DNA of 64,000 bases from Tanypteryx hageni (Eukaryota; Arthropoda; Insecta; Odonata; Petaluridae): assembly GCA_028673005.1 (NCBI GenBank), contig CM054112.1, positions 27,568,124 to 27,632,123 of the forward strand, given 5' to 3'. Below the pieces are notes generated by a model. The model saw only the letters and a list, made by a program, of their open reading frames with translations, was not told the origin of the DNA and did no database searches. Shown piece by piece: positions 22,211 to 37,145 of the stretch (its first letter is position 1; each line of letters opens with the position of its first letter). A program made the translations under genes and the position numbers.

Positions 22211-24491
22211 GGACTAGCGCCGTCCATTTCATTTTATTCTTTGGCTGCAGCAGGAGCAATCCGTCCTGAGGGTACAGGTGGGGGGAGATATGGACTTTGG
22301 TGCGGGCGTAGAGGGGAGGGGCGTCTGGGCAATAGAGCGATAGCGTCGCCTATATTATCCTGCCGGGGTGGGGCGCTTGTGTTTGGGGTGGGTTGGGAGG
22401 ATAATGGGTAGGGGAGCGAGGATTTGTTGGAAGAGGTGGAGGATGTGTGCCCTCATTCTTTCGGCCGCTCTGCAGCGGAGTCTCGCCATTCGGTGTAGGA
22501 CCGGTTCTATTTCGGCCCGCGCGCGTACCACGGCTCTGGGTGTGCGGATCGGAGCCCTCATGATGTTGCGGAGGATGACTCTCTCGATGGCTGCCAGCTT
22601 CGAGATGTTTCCTTTTGCGAGCGGCGTGGTGGCAGGGGTGCCATACTCGATGATGTGTCTGATGAATGATTTGTACAAGTGTATGGCCGTCTCCTCGGAG
22701 ACGCCTTTTCCTCCCGCTCGTACGTCTCGGATACGGTTGCTGCGCCTGCTTAAGGTGGATATCAAGTTTCTCAGATGGGTGGCTAACGTCAGGTGGAGAT
22801 CGAGGGTAACACCGAGGCATTTCCCCTCTTTCTGCAGGCCGACACTTTTCCCCCAAAGGGTGACGTAAATCGGTTGCTGCGGACCTCCTTGTTCCCCCCC
22901 TTCGTGAGTGAAGGTCATCAGGATCGATTTTTCTGGGTTTGGCCGAAGGCGCCACTTTCTCATTCACTCCTCGAGCCGCCGGAAGTCCTTTCGTAGATAA
23001 TGTGCTGCGGTGTCAGATTTGCGTGCCGTGGCCTACAGCGCCGTGTCGTCTGCGTACTGAGCGAGGGTCACCTGTGGAAGAGCGGGAGAAGGCATGTCAG
23101 CGCAATACAGAATAAAAAGGAGCGTCGATAATACCGTTCCTTGTGGCACGCCGGATTGAATGCGGAAGGGATTGGACAGGGTGCCACCTACTACGACTCT
23201 TGCATGTCGGTCGGAGATAAAGGAGTATTGGAAGCGGGATAAATTGGGTGGGATGTCGGGAATTAGGGAGATTTTTAGGGATAGCCCGTCGTTCCAGAGT
23301 TTGTCGAATGCCCTTTCGATCTCCATGAAGATCGCGGCTGTGCACCCTCTTTTGTTGATTTCTTCTGCCGCCGAACTGGTGAGCAGCGTCAGTGGGTCTG
23401 TGGTTGTCCTGTGCGCTCGGAATCCGTATTGATGGTCTGGGAGGATGCCGCCTGCGTCTAGGATCGTCGTGAGTTTTTTCACGACCACTTTTTCCAGCAT
23501 CTTTCCCAGGACGCTCGTAAGGCTGAAGGGCGGTAATTTTTCGCGTCTTTCCCCCGTTTCAGGCGCATGATGGTGTGCGCGTTTCTCCATTGTTTTGGGT
23601 AGCAACCCATAGAGAAGCAGGAATTATAAATCATTTGGAGGAATTTTTTAAGCGTGGGGAAATACCTGACATGCGTTTGTTGCACGTCATCGTCCAGGAG
23701 TTCGAGGAGCAGAATTCTTCGTGCTGGCTATGGCTTCTTTCAGGTCCTCGTCGATGATTCCTTCCTCGGTTTCCTCGCTGATATCTGTGGGGATTAAGTT
23801 TGGTATAATGTTCTCCATTACCTCTATGGATTCTCTGTGAAATTTCTCGACGAAACTTGGTTCGTCGGTCGGTGTGTATTTCTTCCAGCACGCGTAAGAA
23901 TTCCTCCGCTTTTTTTCCTCCGTGCAGAGGGTTTTCCCGTCGTGAACTAGGTGGGATTCTTCCTGTCGTATAACTACCGAGAAACTTTTGAGTCGGTCCT
24001 AGAGCCTTTTCCTGTCTCTGAAATCTAGACACGCGTAAGTTTTCTGCCATAAATCGTATTTATAATCAAGTACCTATCTTTCGATGATGGCCTAGTTCCT
24101 GTTCCAAACTATTTTTAATGCTGGGTCCTACCTCTTTTCGATTTCTCGGTAAATCCTCCAGTTTTCCTTGATGAGGGCGACGACGTACATAAGCAGCGGC
24201 GATTTTTACGTCGATTTTCTTCCTTGGGCAGCATTCGTCCGCAGCCTGTTAAAAAATGTTGTTTATTATATCGATTGCATTGTCTACCTCAGAGGTTGTC
24301 TTGGGTCTCTCTGCAGGGTGTAATTCTTCGGCGATGATTTCTTCAAACACTCCCAGTTCGCTTTTGCCCAATCCGTATTGTTTATCGTCCGTCTCGGTCT
24401 TTTGGCGGATCCTCCGGTGGTGATGGGGAAGATGAGTGGCAGGTGGTCCGACGTGATGGTATCCTCGGCTTTGACGCCCCCGACAAGTTGA
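22211..24491 (-). pseudogene. Jockey-clade pol remnant (U3)
   Basis: RT block 23605-23033, post-RT block 22963-22355; the same disabling changes as U1. Confidence 0.9.
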
Positions 24492-25039
24492 GCGTGCCAG
24501 CTCGCGTGCCAGCTCGGGTGCCAGCTCGAGTGCCAGCTCGCGTGCCAACTCGCGTGCCAGAGTGCGTGCCAGCTTGCGTGCCAGTGTGCGTGTAGGCGTG
24601 CGTGGCATCGTGCGTGACATCGTGCGTGGCAGCGTGCGTGGCAGCGTGCGTGGCAGCGTGCGTGGCATCGTGCGTGGCAGCGTGCGTGGCAGCGTGCGTG
24701 GCAGCGTGCGTGGCATCGTGCGTGGCAGCGTGCGTGCCAGGGTGCGTGTCAGCGTGATTGGCAGCGTGCGTGGCAGCGTGCGTGGCAGCGTGAGTGCCAG
24801 CGTGCGTGGCAGCGTGCGAGGCAGCGTGCGAGGCTGCGTGCGTGCATGCGTGCGTGCCAGGGTGCGTGGCAGCGTGCCTGCCAGCGTGCGTGCAAGCGTG
24901 CGTGCCAGCGTGCGTGCCAGCGTGCGTTCCAGCGTGCGTTCCAGCGTGCTTGCCAACGTGCGTTTTAGCGTGCGTACCAGCGTGCGTGCCAGCGTGCGTG
25001 CCAGCGTGCGTGGCAGCTTGCGTGCCAGCGTGCATGCGT
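24492..25039. repeat. 12-bp minisatellite (U3)
   Basis: 548 bases; same repeat order as U2. Confidence 0.97.
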
Positions 25040-25177
25040 AGATAGGAGCGTGAAATCATTGATCTCTTGACCTAGGCCAAAATGGAGAGAAAGTTGGCGA
25101 GGGTAGTAACAACATCGTAATGAAGAATCGAGGGGTTGAGAGGAAATGGTTGTGTTCGCAAACGCATAATGTTTACG

Positions 25178-25376
25178 AAAATAATTTTTTATACTTTTTC
25201 GAATTATTTAGGCACAAATATTATGAGCATATCGCTTCTTTTCAAATTTCGAATTATCAAGGTTTTCGAATTATCCAGGTATGAAATTTGCTTATTAAGT
25301 CTTCAAATTAAATGAAATTTCGAATTATACAGAAATTTGGAACTAAAGAGTTTCTAGTTATCTAGGTTTTACTGTA
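25178..25376 (-). mobile_element. Probable pogo/Tigger-type transposon end (U3)
   Basis: Copy of 4615-4813. Confidence 0.5.
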
Positions 25377-25438
25377 CATGTAAATTGTATGCATACGCTG
25401 ATGCAACATCACATAAAATCCAAATTTTTATCCCCGTA

Positions 25439-26151
25439 TTATACTGATTGAAGGGTCATCTTCCTAGAAGCTTCTAACTGTTCATCTATAGATACATTTT
25501 CATCTTGGGTGTATAACTTCTGCAAATTTTCCACCCAAAAATCCCAAACAACGCGTATGGGTGCCAATCTGTCACCTTTCCGGTGCTTTTTTCCGCCATC
25601 TCTATTGTCAAATATTAAAACTCCTGTAATTTTATAATATCTTTCAAGAGACATGACGGCACTAAAAATCGGCCTACCATGTACTTCGTCCCCCAAACTT
25701 TTCAGTGATTCGGTATGAGATCTGTAAATGCCTGCCAATACCAAAAGTCCAATATAAGGCTCTATGTGAGCATAGTCCACATCTTTCCAAGCTTTTGCAT
25801 TGACACGCATTCTTCTATATTGGCCATTGTTATAATTTTGTTAGTGATAATTATAATGCCAAAAGATGATTTTTGGGTGGTTATGCGACTTGTGGGATAT
25901 CCCTTTCGTCCTAGAGAAAATTCTATTACGTTATGATACGACTTGATTTACAAATCCCTGGAATCTTTTTTATCTTTCGAGATCATCAAGACGAATCATC
26001 TAAAATAAGGCCGTCCTTACTTTCAGAATATTCCGTTGAATATCCTTCTTATTCCGCGTTATCTTCTAATTCTGAGACATTTATACATAAATCCTCATCA
26101 TGAAAATATTCATTATCAGAATCACAAAATAGATCAATTTTTAGGGTCTAA
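25439..26151 (-). pseudogene. piggyBac-like transposase remnant (U3)
   Basis: Open block 25810-25439. A at 25656 gives Val instead of Ala at residue 52, a change shared only with U6. Confidence 0.85.
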
Positions 26152-26860
26152 AAGATTAAAGTATTTAGGAAAACAATAAAAATATTTTCGCGTGTAATTA
26201 GGAATTAGAAATTACAAAGCAATAAAAATAAAATAATACCTAAATTTAGCTATAATTTCACAGTTTTCCTTCAAATAAGTTTACAATCTCACAGTGACAA
26301 TTCAAAACTGATAGATTGTTATTGGAACGCTTATATTTGTATTATGAGTCATAATATGGCTAACGACAAACGTGTCACCAACAGAAGGAGCGTAATTCAT
26401 TTATTTCCAATAATTCCATATATTTTGTTTAACTTCCCGTTCATCGATTTAGTGCTATAAACGACAAAATTCTGATATGGCCATCACATGATTTTCTCCA
26501 TACTTGTAATATTTCTAAAACTTCCAAATAGGTTAAATGATAATAAATATTTAAGGAACTGCAAGAAAAATTCCAAGACTTAACAAAGAACCGAAATAAA
26601 CTCAAATGGTAGCCTTCTGATACTTGATTTTAGCCACGAATATCCAACCATTAAGAAAAGAACAAGAAATCCAAACCAGGACTAATGCAGGCAAGTTTCC
26701 CAAAGTTCACGTACCGAATTGATTGCTCAAATATTCACAGGAAATATTTCAGTATGTGCTAGTCATTCCAAGAAATTCTCATACCATAAATACGACTTGT
26801 AGCTCATAGTTTATCAATGATAGATGAAAATTGTAAAACAAATTAATAGAGCATTATCAG

Positions 26861-28562
26861 TATCAAGAATGAGGTCAGGCTCAACCGTGTGGAATTCTGA
26901 ATTGTGCCACGCTCATCAATGGCTTGAATGGTTAACTTTTGATGACAGTGTCAGACAAAGCGTAAGTGAGATTGGTTTTGCCAAGCTCTCTACTCTTAGG
27001 AAAAAACTGGCTGCTCTTTCCTCAAAATCAGTGCAGCGTAGTGATTCCTTCTAAACTCAGTGACCACAAGTTCCACCCACCAATTTATCTAATTGTGTTT
27101 CTATTTTGAACGAGTTTGACTTAGGCCTGAAATTCGCCCCTAGCCTCCATTTATCTACAGGTGTGTCGAAGAATCTAGTCGTCGATTGTGATTTGGCCCT
27201 ACAAAAAGAATCTCATTCGTTTAAGCACGTTCTTGCTTGTAAAATTTCTTTCTTCCTCAATGTTCCTCGACCCAGACCACTATCCCGCCCACACTCTCCC
27301 GCCTTACTTTCTAGTGTTAATACAATTTGATTGTCCAAAAGGCTGATAAAGTTAATGGCATGGTGGTGATGGACAGAGAGGTTTATTTGGAGAAATTTTC
27401 GAAACAAAAATATTTCGGTTTTGAAAAAAAAACTCTCTCTCGAATGATCAATCTGCGATCCAAAAAACTATTTCTTCGACTTCTTTTTTTTTTCATTCCT
27501 AAAAACAAACACAACTTATAAGTGGTGAACCCCTTTTCACTTAGACTTCATGGTTTCACGAAACTTCACAAAAAGGATTGCCCTATTAGGCCTGTTGTCT
27601 CCAGTACCTCTGCGCCTGCCCATAAACTCGCCTTCAAACTCAATACACTTCTTCGTCATTATTCTCATTTTAGTCCAAAATTTGGTATTAAAATTTCCAT
27701 AGAGTTGACGCCCACCTTCAAAGTAAAGATTTTCCACAACAATTCAAAATTTGTCTCTTTTGATATTTTTTACCTTTTTACTTCTGTTCCCGTTAAAGAA
27801 CTCTTAGATTTGGTTGTAGATATGCTTTCCAAAGCAGATATCAATCAATTTTTGGTAACTGAGTTTCCTAACTTACTTGTAGCATATTCTGAACAAAACC
27901 TATTTCTTTTTTAGTGTAATTTTTTTAAACAAACGCATAATCTCGCGATGAGGTCCCCACTTTCCCCTCTCCTTGCCAACATTTATATCAACAATTTATA
28001 AGTTAACCTTCTTAATTCTGGCGGAGGAGTTTTGACAAGAGGATTAGGGACCATAAGCAATGCTTCCGTTTAAATAATTTGAATTCTCAATTTGCGAAAC
28101 ATCTTTTAAACCTCAATCATCATAGTTCCTTCAATCCTAAATTCCTCCGCTTTGAAAATTAATGTCGCAAATAGGATGATCTTGAACAGCTAGAGATAAT
28201 TATTTGTGAAAACCTGTTTCTCTTAAATGTATATCTTTTCCGCAATCATTCTTCTCAATTTTGCTTACCAAATATTTTTTTAAATACTTTGTATCAACAT
28301 TGTTGTCTTTGGCCCCTTTTACCAAGTTTTAGTAACATTTCATAACTTTATTTTCCTTTCCAACCCCTTCCTTTTCCTAACCGTTTATTTATTTACCTTC
28401 CATTCGTTTTCTATGTAACCCCTACTCTGCCCCTCTCACCCTTTTTTCCCTATATATATGGAACTGTATTTATATTTTATCACCTAATGATACCGTGATC
28501 GTAGTGAAACCTTTCGTGCCAAATAAATTTGTGGAAGTGACAATGTTGTTTCTTTTTCTCGA
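26861..28562 (+). pseudogene. Penelope-like remnant (U3)
   Basis: As in U1. It carries T, C, C and C at the positions equivalent to U1 6972, 7017, 7043 and 7264, a combination found in no other unit. It has a nine-A run near 27424. Flanking 13-bp repeats at 26848-26860 and 28563-28575. Confidence 0.88.
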
Positions 28563-30000
28563 AGAGCATTATCAGGTTAAAAATGGTAAAAAAGAATGTC
28601 ACTTTCTAGCATTACCTTTTGCATGTATTTTTTAAAATAAGCTAATTAGTTAAATGTTACTGTACACACGCTAATATATCTGGACCAACTGTCCATTGCT
28701 GATGGGTAGTCAAACGTAAAAATAACAAGTCAAGATATAAAAATGAATTATTATAACCAGTTTTTATATATTTTATACTTTAATATCAATAAACCCTATA
28801 AATTAATTATGATAACCTTTCTGCTTTCATGGGTTGCAGAAGTGTCTACCAGCTCTTGAGAGACGTGGGGGTATCCCTATTTAACCGTTAATCTCTTTAC
28901 AGTTGTGAGAATAGCAGACAGAAGTAGAGAACTGTAAGAATGTTTTGTAAATAAGTAGTAAGAGGTTCGATAGTATCTTTTGTTTCATAAATATCAATAC
29001 TGACTTATAAATTCCTATTACGTAAAATCAACGAAAATAGACTGCTAGTGCAGAGTAATTCAGTTTGAAATACTAGTAGCAGTGAAATTGTTGAATATTT
29101 CATATTTTAGTGACCTAACTGAAATGACAAAAATAATAAATTGTTCTTTTCCTAACATCAAATCAACCGTCCATATAAAACCACTGTATAAGCATAGTTA
29201 GCTGAAGAATTGCTAAACTACAACGCGACACTTTAAAAATTTTTATTTAAATATGTTTAAATTAAAATCCTTTAAAACAGTATTACCTATCTTAAATAGT
29301 GAAAAAAAGGAATATGATATTTAATGTGAGGGCTTTTAGGATAATGTAGGAACAACTGATCTTAAAGGTCTATAATTATAAAAGATTTAATCTAAAGTAA
29401 AAAATGAGGCAGGTGAACAGTTCCAAAGAATAAAATGATCTAAAATAGTTTTCAAATGAAATTTCATTATAAACTATTCCGAGAAGATCGCTTTAATGAT
29501 TATTATAGTAAAGCAATACGAATGTAATTATAATTTAACAATAATAAAATAAATGTATCGTATAAGGCAATATTATAAGAGGAGCAATAAGAATTTAATA
29601 ATAATAATAAAACTAATAAAAAGTTTACATGTACCTCGATTTTCCGGATGTAATTCTTAATGAAAGTCATAGGGAAAAGGTTTTTACAATAACCTTAAAA
29701 AAATAAAAATAAAAAGTTTTTAAGATAAATAAAAACATACCAACAATAATAATAACGATAAATAAAAACTTATAATAATTAACAGAAATATCCCTTCAAA
29801 AAACGTAGGAATGCTAGTATCAATTCAATCCACAACAAAATAAACTTCTCTTTCACCATCAACAATTACAATAGTTTGTTTAATCTCGTTGCTAAGATGG
29901 ACGCGTTTATCTTCCAACGAGAATTCAAATAAACATTTATCGCAGCGCCAACGCAAGGATCTGGTGGCCGAGGTGACTAAATCACTCGGCTTAGAAAATT

Positions 30001-30225
30001 CGCAAATGTTTAAACAAACATTTAATGTTTATGTACTTCTGAATGTGCAACAAATCTGACGTTGGTAATAGTAGAAATCTAAAAATAACCGAATATGGGT
30101 TATGAAATTCTGATATATTCATTAATTTTTCATATAAAAAAATTCCTAAAATGTTAACAAATAGATAAATGTATCAGTACTAGGGTGCAAGCTAGAGAGC
30201 TGAAATATTTTAATTAAGACCTCAG
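30001..30225 (-). repeat. Right arm of inverted repeat (U3)
   Basis: Equivalent of 9436-9660. Confidence 0.6.
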
Positions 30226-31395
30226 AAGACGCGCGGCTCGCCTCACTAAGACGCGGTTTGTCAAGTCAAATTTCTCGTAAAATATAAATGATATGAACGT
30301 CAAATTAAAATATTTTAAATAAAAAATACCCACAAATTGATTCATGTAATTATTTTACCTTATAAAACTGTTGCGTCAAGAGATTCGTATGTGCGCTTCT
30401 CATACTGTGCTGAAACGGCAAGGCTTCGCAACCGGTGTGCCGCGATAAAGTCCATGATGTGCCACGATATATTTTACGTTATGAGCAAGGGAAGAATATT
30501 ACTGCGTTTTATTATCCTACAGCTACGACCGCGGAAATTTCCTTTTTTAATAAACAGAGATACTTTACGGCCGAATTTGTACTCCAATCTTTTGCCTACT
30601 CATGTCATGTGACTATCTCGATCTATCCCATGGCACTCGAAATTTCTTTAATGGCAGTCACAGTATTACTGTACTTACTCGCATAATTCACGCACCTTTC
30701 ACTTCGAATTTCGTGACCAAAACTATCATATTACTAGCAAACACTACTACCCCTAATATAAAAACTATAAAATCCCGTCAATATGACGGGGAAAAATTTA
30801 TCTTTCGCAGGATATGTCCTCATGGATCTTAAAAAATTCAGCAATTTCAATTTCCACATATGACATCATGAAATGAATATCAATAGTAATTGAATATTTG
30901 TTTAGTTTTGTTACCGTCGTTCAAACAGCGTCGAAAATTCTTGAACATAATCAGAACCAACTAGCGGAAGAAAGCTATAATAATGAGCATTACATCTGAT
31001 TTAATCGGACGTAAAGTTCGTGGAAACTAGTACAAGTATACTAGTAGAAGCATATCTTCGCGCCTTGAAAAAACATTCATTTTTCAGACAGATATTTCAT
31101 CATTGCAATTATTTTCTTAATTAAAAAGATTCCACCTACGCAGCGAATTTTGTTTTTCCCTTATGTCAAAATAATAGCTTAAAACAATCCCCATACTTTG
31201 AAATTTTAAGAATTTTATACTTTCTCCATTATGGGGTACTAATGGTTCACATTTCTGCCAATTTTTGAAGTTTGATCACTTTTAGAAGTGAAATAATATT
31301 TTTCTAATTGTTTAAATTTACATAATTTTTAACGGCCGCAGAAAGAACTTCATGAATACACGGAAATATTTAATAGGTTACATAGACTAAAATCT

Positions 31396-31622
31396 AAGTA
31401 GTATCAAAATTTCAGCCCTCTAACTTCCCCGTAGTGTCTATATATTTACCTATTTTTTAAATTTGAAGAACTTTTAACTGCCAAAGAAATTAAAATATCA
31501 AAATTTTTATACTTGCTATTTTGTTTTTTTATAAATCCTACCTCTAAAAAAAATTTCAGCTCCGTAGCACATTCGGAAGTACATAAACCTTGAAAATTTG
31601 TTTAAATAAATGCTTCCTATAT
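31396..31622 (+). repeat. Left arm of inverted repeat (U4)
   Basis: Equivalent of 612-838. Confidence 0.6.
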
Positions 31623-31624
31623 GT

Positions 31625-31701
<77 letters not shown>
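31625..31701. repeat. (TA)n microsatellite (U4, 77 bp)
   Basis: TA run with one TATGTATA interruption near 31646. Confidence 0.98.
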
Positions 31702-31704
<3 letters not shown>

Positions 31705-32495
31705 ATGCATGTTAAATCCTCCTCTGTAAGAAACGTCGATATATAATGATGGACAAATGATTCAAACAAAGTTGTAGTAAATTATATTTCCTACAGCTTT
31801 TATTCCAGTGTATTTTTCCATTGATCAAATATTAAAGCAAATATTTCAAAATAACGGATAAGTGACAAGAGTAAACACCCACTTTCGAGTGACCGATTTT
31901 TACTAAGAACTAATCAGATCTTTCGACTTTCAATAACATGTTAAATATAAAATTTCGCGTTAACCTGATTATTGGTTTTTGAGTTGAAGTACCCACAAAA
32001 TAACTGTCACATACTCGTGTCAAAGTCAATTTGTTTTTATTTTCTGATAAGCCATGCATATTTCATTTACATACCCTTTACATTTCAATTGTTTTACACA
32101 TGGCCAGATCGGAAAATACCCTGTTTAGGCAAAAGGCCACTTCAGGGTAAATTCATTTGCAGATAGTTCAATTGTATTGGTTTAACCAGTAGTATTTCGA
32201 TGTTATTGTTTTCTCTGGGGGTGGCTTTTGCCTGGCATTCGCCCGAGACGGAAGGGAAACCCGGCAAAACCTTCAGTAGACAGACGGAATGACTAGATGG
32301 TCACTATCACATTTCCACTTGCTCACAGCACCAGTTTTTCACAAAGTTCTTAGTAAATATAACAAATACATATAAATATATAACAAATAACATTTTGTAA
32401 TGCGTAACAGTTAAATTGAATATAGTAAAAAATAACAGGTTTCTAATAGGTTTGAATTTATATAAATAATAGTGATAAATAAATATGCTTTTTTT

Positions 32496-34776
32496 GGACT
32501 AGCGCCGTCCATTTCATTTTATTCTTTGGCTGCAGCAGGAGCAATCCGTCCTGAGGGTACAGGTGGGGGGAGATATGGACTTTGGTGCGGGCGTAGAGGG
32601 GAGGGGCGTCTGGGCAATAGAGCGATAGCGTCGCCTATATTATCCTGCCGGGGTGGGGCGCTTGTGTTTGGGGTGGGTTGGGAGGATAATGGGTAGGGGA
32701 GCGAGGATTTGTTGGAAGAGGTGGAGGATGTGTGCCCTCATTCTTTCGGCCGCTCTGCAGCGGAGTCTCGCCATTCGGTGTAGGACCGGTTCTATTTCGG
32801 CCCGCGCGCGTACCACGGCTCTGGGTGTGCGGATCGGAGCCCTCATGATGTTGCGGAGGATGACTCTCTCGATGGCTGCCAGCTTCGAGATGTTTCCTTT
32901 TGCGAGCGGCGTGGTGGCAGGGGTGCCATACTCGATGATGTGTCTGATGAATGATTTGTACAAGTGTATGGCCGTCTCCTCGGAGACGCCTTTTCCTCCC
33001 GCTCGTACGTCTCGGATACGGTTGCTGCGCCTGCTTAAGGTGGATATCAAGTTTCTCAGATGGGTGGCTAACGTCAGGTGGAGATCGAGGGTAACACCGA
33101 GGCATTTCCCCTCTTTCTGCAGGCCGACACTTTTCCCCCAAAGGGTGACGTAAATCGGTTGCTGCGGACCTCCTTGTTCCCCCCCTTCGTGAGTGAAGGT
33201 CATCAGGATCGATTTTTCTGGGTTTGGCCGAAGGCGCCACTTTCTCATTCACTCCTCGAGCCGCCGGAAGTCCTTTCGTAGATAATGTGCTGCGGTGTCA
33301 GATTTGCGTGCCGTGGCCTACAGCGCCGTGTCGTCTGCGTACTGAGCGAGGGTCACCTGTGGAAGAGCGGGAGAAGGCATGTCAGCGCAATACAGAATAA
33401 AAAGGAGCGTCGATAATACCGTTCCTTGTGGCACGCCGGATTGAATGCGGAAGGGATTGGACAGGGTGCCACCTACTACGACTCTTGCATGTCGGTCGGA
33501 GATAAAGGAGTATTGGAAGCGGGATAAATTGGGTGGGATGTCGGGAATTAGGGAGATTTTTAGGGATAGCCCGTCGTTCCAGAGTTTGTCGAATGCCCTT
33601 TCGATCTCCATGAAGATCGCGGCTGTGCACCCTCTTTTGTTGATTTCTTCTGCCGCCGAACTGGTGAGCAGCGTCAGTGGGTCTGTGGTTGTCCTGTGCG
33701 CTCGGAATCCGTATTGATGGTCTGGGAGGATGCCGCCTGCGTCTAGGATCGTCGTGAGTTTTTTCACGACCACTTTTTCCAGCATCTTTCCCAGGACGCT
33801 CGTAAGGCTGAAGGGCGGTAATTTTTCGCGTCTTTCCCCCGTTTCAGGCGCATGATGGTGTGCGCGTTTCTCCATTGTTTTGGGTAGCAACCCATAGAGA
33901 AGCAGGAATTATAAATCATTTGGAGGAATTTTTTAAGCGTGGGGAAATACCTGACATGCGTTTGTTGCACGTCATCGTCCAGGAGTTCGAGGAGCAGAAT
34001 TCTTCGTGCTGGCTATGGCTTCTTTCAGGTCCTCGTCGATGATTCCTTCCTCGGTTTCCTCGCTGATATCTGTGGGGATTAAGTTTGGTATAATGTTCTC
34101 CATTACCTCTATGGATTCTCTGTGAAATTTCTCGACGAAACTTGGTTCGTCGGTCGGTGTGTATTTCTTCCAGCACGCGTAAGAATTCCTCCGCTTTTTT
34201 TCCTCCGTGCAGAGGGTTTTCCCGTCGTGAACTAGGTGGGATTCTTCCTGTCGTATAACTACCGAGAAACTTTTGAGTCGGTCCTAGAGCCTTTTCCTGT
34301 CTCTGAAATCTAGACACGCGTAAGTTTTCTGCCATAAATCGTATTTATAATCAAGTACCTATCTTTCGATGATGGCCTAGTTCCTGTTCCAAACTATTTT
34401 TAATGCTGGGTCCTACCTCTTTTCGATTTCTCGGTAAATCCTCCAGTTTTCCTTGATGAGGGCGACGACGTACATAAGCAGCGGCGATTTTTACGTCGAT
34501 TTTCTTCCTTGGGCAGCATTCGTCCGCAGCCTGTTAAAAAATGTTGTTTATTATATCGATTGCATTGTCTACCTCAGAGGTTGTCTTGGGTCTCTCTGCA
34601 GGGTGTAATTCTTCGGCGATGATTTCTTCAAACACTCCCAGTTCGCTTTTGCCCAATCCGTATTGTTTATCGTCCGTCTCGGTCTTTTGGCGGATCCTCC
34701 GGTGGTGATGGGGAAGATGAGTGGCAGGTGGTCCGACGTGATGGTATCCTCGGCTTTGACGCCCCCGACAAGTTGA
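32496..34776 (-). pseudogene. Jockey-clade pol remnant (U4)
   Basis: RT block 33890-33318, post-RT block 33248-32640; the same disabling changes as U1. Confidence 0.9.
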
Positions 34777-35324
34777 GCGTGCCAGCTCGCGTGCCAGCTC
34801 GGGTGCCAGCTCGAGTGCCAGCTCGCGTGCCAACTCGCGTGCCAGAGTGCGTGCCAGCTTGCGTGCCAGTGTGCGTGTAGGCGTGCGTGGCATCGTGCGT
34901 GACATCGTGCGTGGCAGCGTGCGTGGCAGCGTGCGTGGCAGCGTGCGTGGCATCGTGCGTGGCAGCGTGCGTGGCAGCGTGCGTGGCAGCGTGCGTGGCA
35001 TCGTGCGTGGCAGCGTGCGTGCCAGGGTGCGTGTCAGCGTGATTGGCAGCGTGCGTGGCAGCGTGCGTGGCAGCGTGAGTGCCAGCGTGCGTGGCAGCGT
35101 GCGAGGCAGCGTGCGAGGCTGCGTGCGTGCATGCGTGCGTGCCAGGGTGCGTGGCAGCGTGCCTGCCAGCGTGCGTGCAAGCGTGCGTGCCAGCGTGCGT
35201 GCCAGCGTGCGTTCCAGCGTGCGTTCCAGCGTGCTTGCCAACGTGCGTTTTAGCGTGCGTACCAGCGTGCGTGCCAGCGTGCGTGCCAGCGTGCGTGGCA
35301 GCTTGCGTGCCAGCGTGCATGCGT
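34777..35324. repeat. 12-bp minisatellite (U4)
   Basis: 548 bases; same repeat order as U2. Confidence 0.97.
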
Positions 35325-35462
35325 AGATAGGAGCGTGAAATCATTGATCTCTTGACCTAGGCCAAAATGGAGAGAAAGTTGGCGAGGGTAGTAACAACAT
35401 CGTAATGAAGAATCGAGGGGTTGAGAGGAAATGGTTGTGTTCGCAAACGCATAATGTTTACG

Positions 35463-35661
35463 AAAATAATTTTTTATACTTTTTCGAATTATTTAGGCAC
35501 AAATATTATGAGCATATCGCTTCTTTTCAAATTTCGAATTATCAAGGTTTTCGAATTATCCAGGTATGAAATTTGCTTATTAAGTCTTCAAATTAAATGA
35601 AATTTCGAATTATACAGAAATTTGGAACTAAAGAGTTTCTAGTTATCTAGGTTTTACTGTA
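35463..35661 (-). mobile_element. Probable pogo/Tigger-type transposon end (U4)
   Basis: Copy of 4615-4813. Confidence 0.5.
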
Positions 35662-35723
35662 CATGTAAATTGTATGCATACGCTGATGCAACATCACATA
35701 AAATCCAAATTTTTATCCCCGTA

Positions 35724-36436
35724 TTATACTGATTGAAGGGTCATCTTCCTAGAAGCTTCTAACTGTTCATCTATAGATACATTTTCATCTTGGGTGTATA
35801 ACTTCTGCAAATTTTCCACCCAAAAATCCCAAACAACGCGTATGGGTGCCAATCTGTCACCTTTCCGGTGCTTTTTTCCGCCATCTCTATTGTCAAATAT
35901 TAAAACTCCTGTAATTTTATAATATCTTTCAAGAGACATGGCGGCACTAAAAATCGGCCTACCATGTACTTCGTCCCCCAAACTTTTCAGTGATTCGGTA
36001 TGAGATCTGTAAATGCCTGCCAATACCAAAAGTCCAATATAAGGCTCTATGTGAGCATAGTCCACATCTTTCCAAGCTTTTGCATTGACACGCATTCTTC
36101 TATATTGGCCATTGTTATAATTTTGTTAGTGATAATTATAATGCCAAAAGATGATTTTTGGGTGGTTATGCGACTTGTGGGATATCCCTTTCGTCCTAGA
36201 GAAAATTCTATTACGTTATGATACGACTTGATTTACAAATCCCTGGAATCTTTTTTATCTTTCGAGATCATCAAGACGAATCATCTAAAATAAGGCCGTC
36301 CTTACTTTCAGAATATTCCGTTGAATATCCTTCTTATTCCGCGTTATCTTCTAATTCTGAGACATTTATACATAAATCCTCATCATGAAAATATTCATTA
36401 TCAGAATCACAAAATAGATCAATTTTTAGGGTCTAA
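35724..36436 (-). pseudogene. piggyBac-like transposase remnant (U4)
   Basis: Open block 36095-35724, translation as in U1. Confidence 0.85.
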
Positions 36437-37145
36437 AAGATTAAAGTATTTAGGAAAACAATAAAAATATTTTCGCGTGTAATTAGGAATTAGAAATTAC
36501 AAAGCAATAAAAATAAAATAATACCTAAATTTAGCTATAATTTCACAGTTTTCCTTCAAATAAGTTTACAATCTCACAGTGACAATTCAAAACTGATAGA
36601 TTGTTATTGGAACGCTTATATTTGTATTATGAGTCATAATATGGCTAACGACAAACGTGTCACCAACAGAAGGAGCGTAATTCATTTATTTCCAATAATT
36701 CCATATATTTTGTTTAACTTCCCGTTCATCGATTTAGTGCTATAAACGACAAAATTCTGATATGGCCATCACATGATTTTCTCCATACTTGTAATATTTC
36801 TAAAACTTCCAAATAGGTTAAATGATAATAAATATTTAAGGAACTGCAAGAAAAATTCCAAGACTTAACAAAGAACCGAAATAAACTCAAATGGTAGCCT
36901 TCTGATACTTGATTTTAGCCACGAATATCCAACCATTAAGAAAAGAACAAGAAATCCAAACCAGGACTAATGCAGGCAAGTTTCCCAAAGTTCACGTACC
37001 GAATTGATTGCTCAAATATTCACAGGAAATATTTCAGTATGTGCTAGTCATTCCAAGAAATTCTCATACCATAAATACGACTTGTAGCTCATAGTTTATC
37101 AATGATAGATGAAAATTGTAAAACAAATTAATAGAGCATTATCAG

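Larger units (their letters stand above)
20508..30784. repeat. Macrosatellite unit U3 (10,277 bp)
   Basis: Third unit. Private substitutions are visible at 28895 (C) and 29526 (A). It has nine As in the homopolymer near 27424 where others have seven or eight. It shares A at 25656 only with U6 (56504), and shares TT at the 8811-8812 equivalent only with U1. Confidence 0.98.
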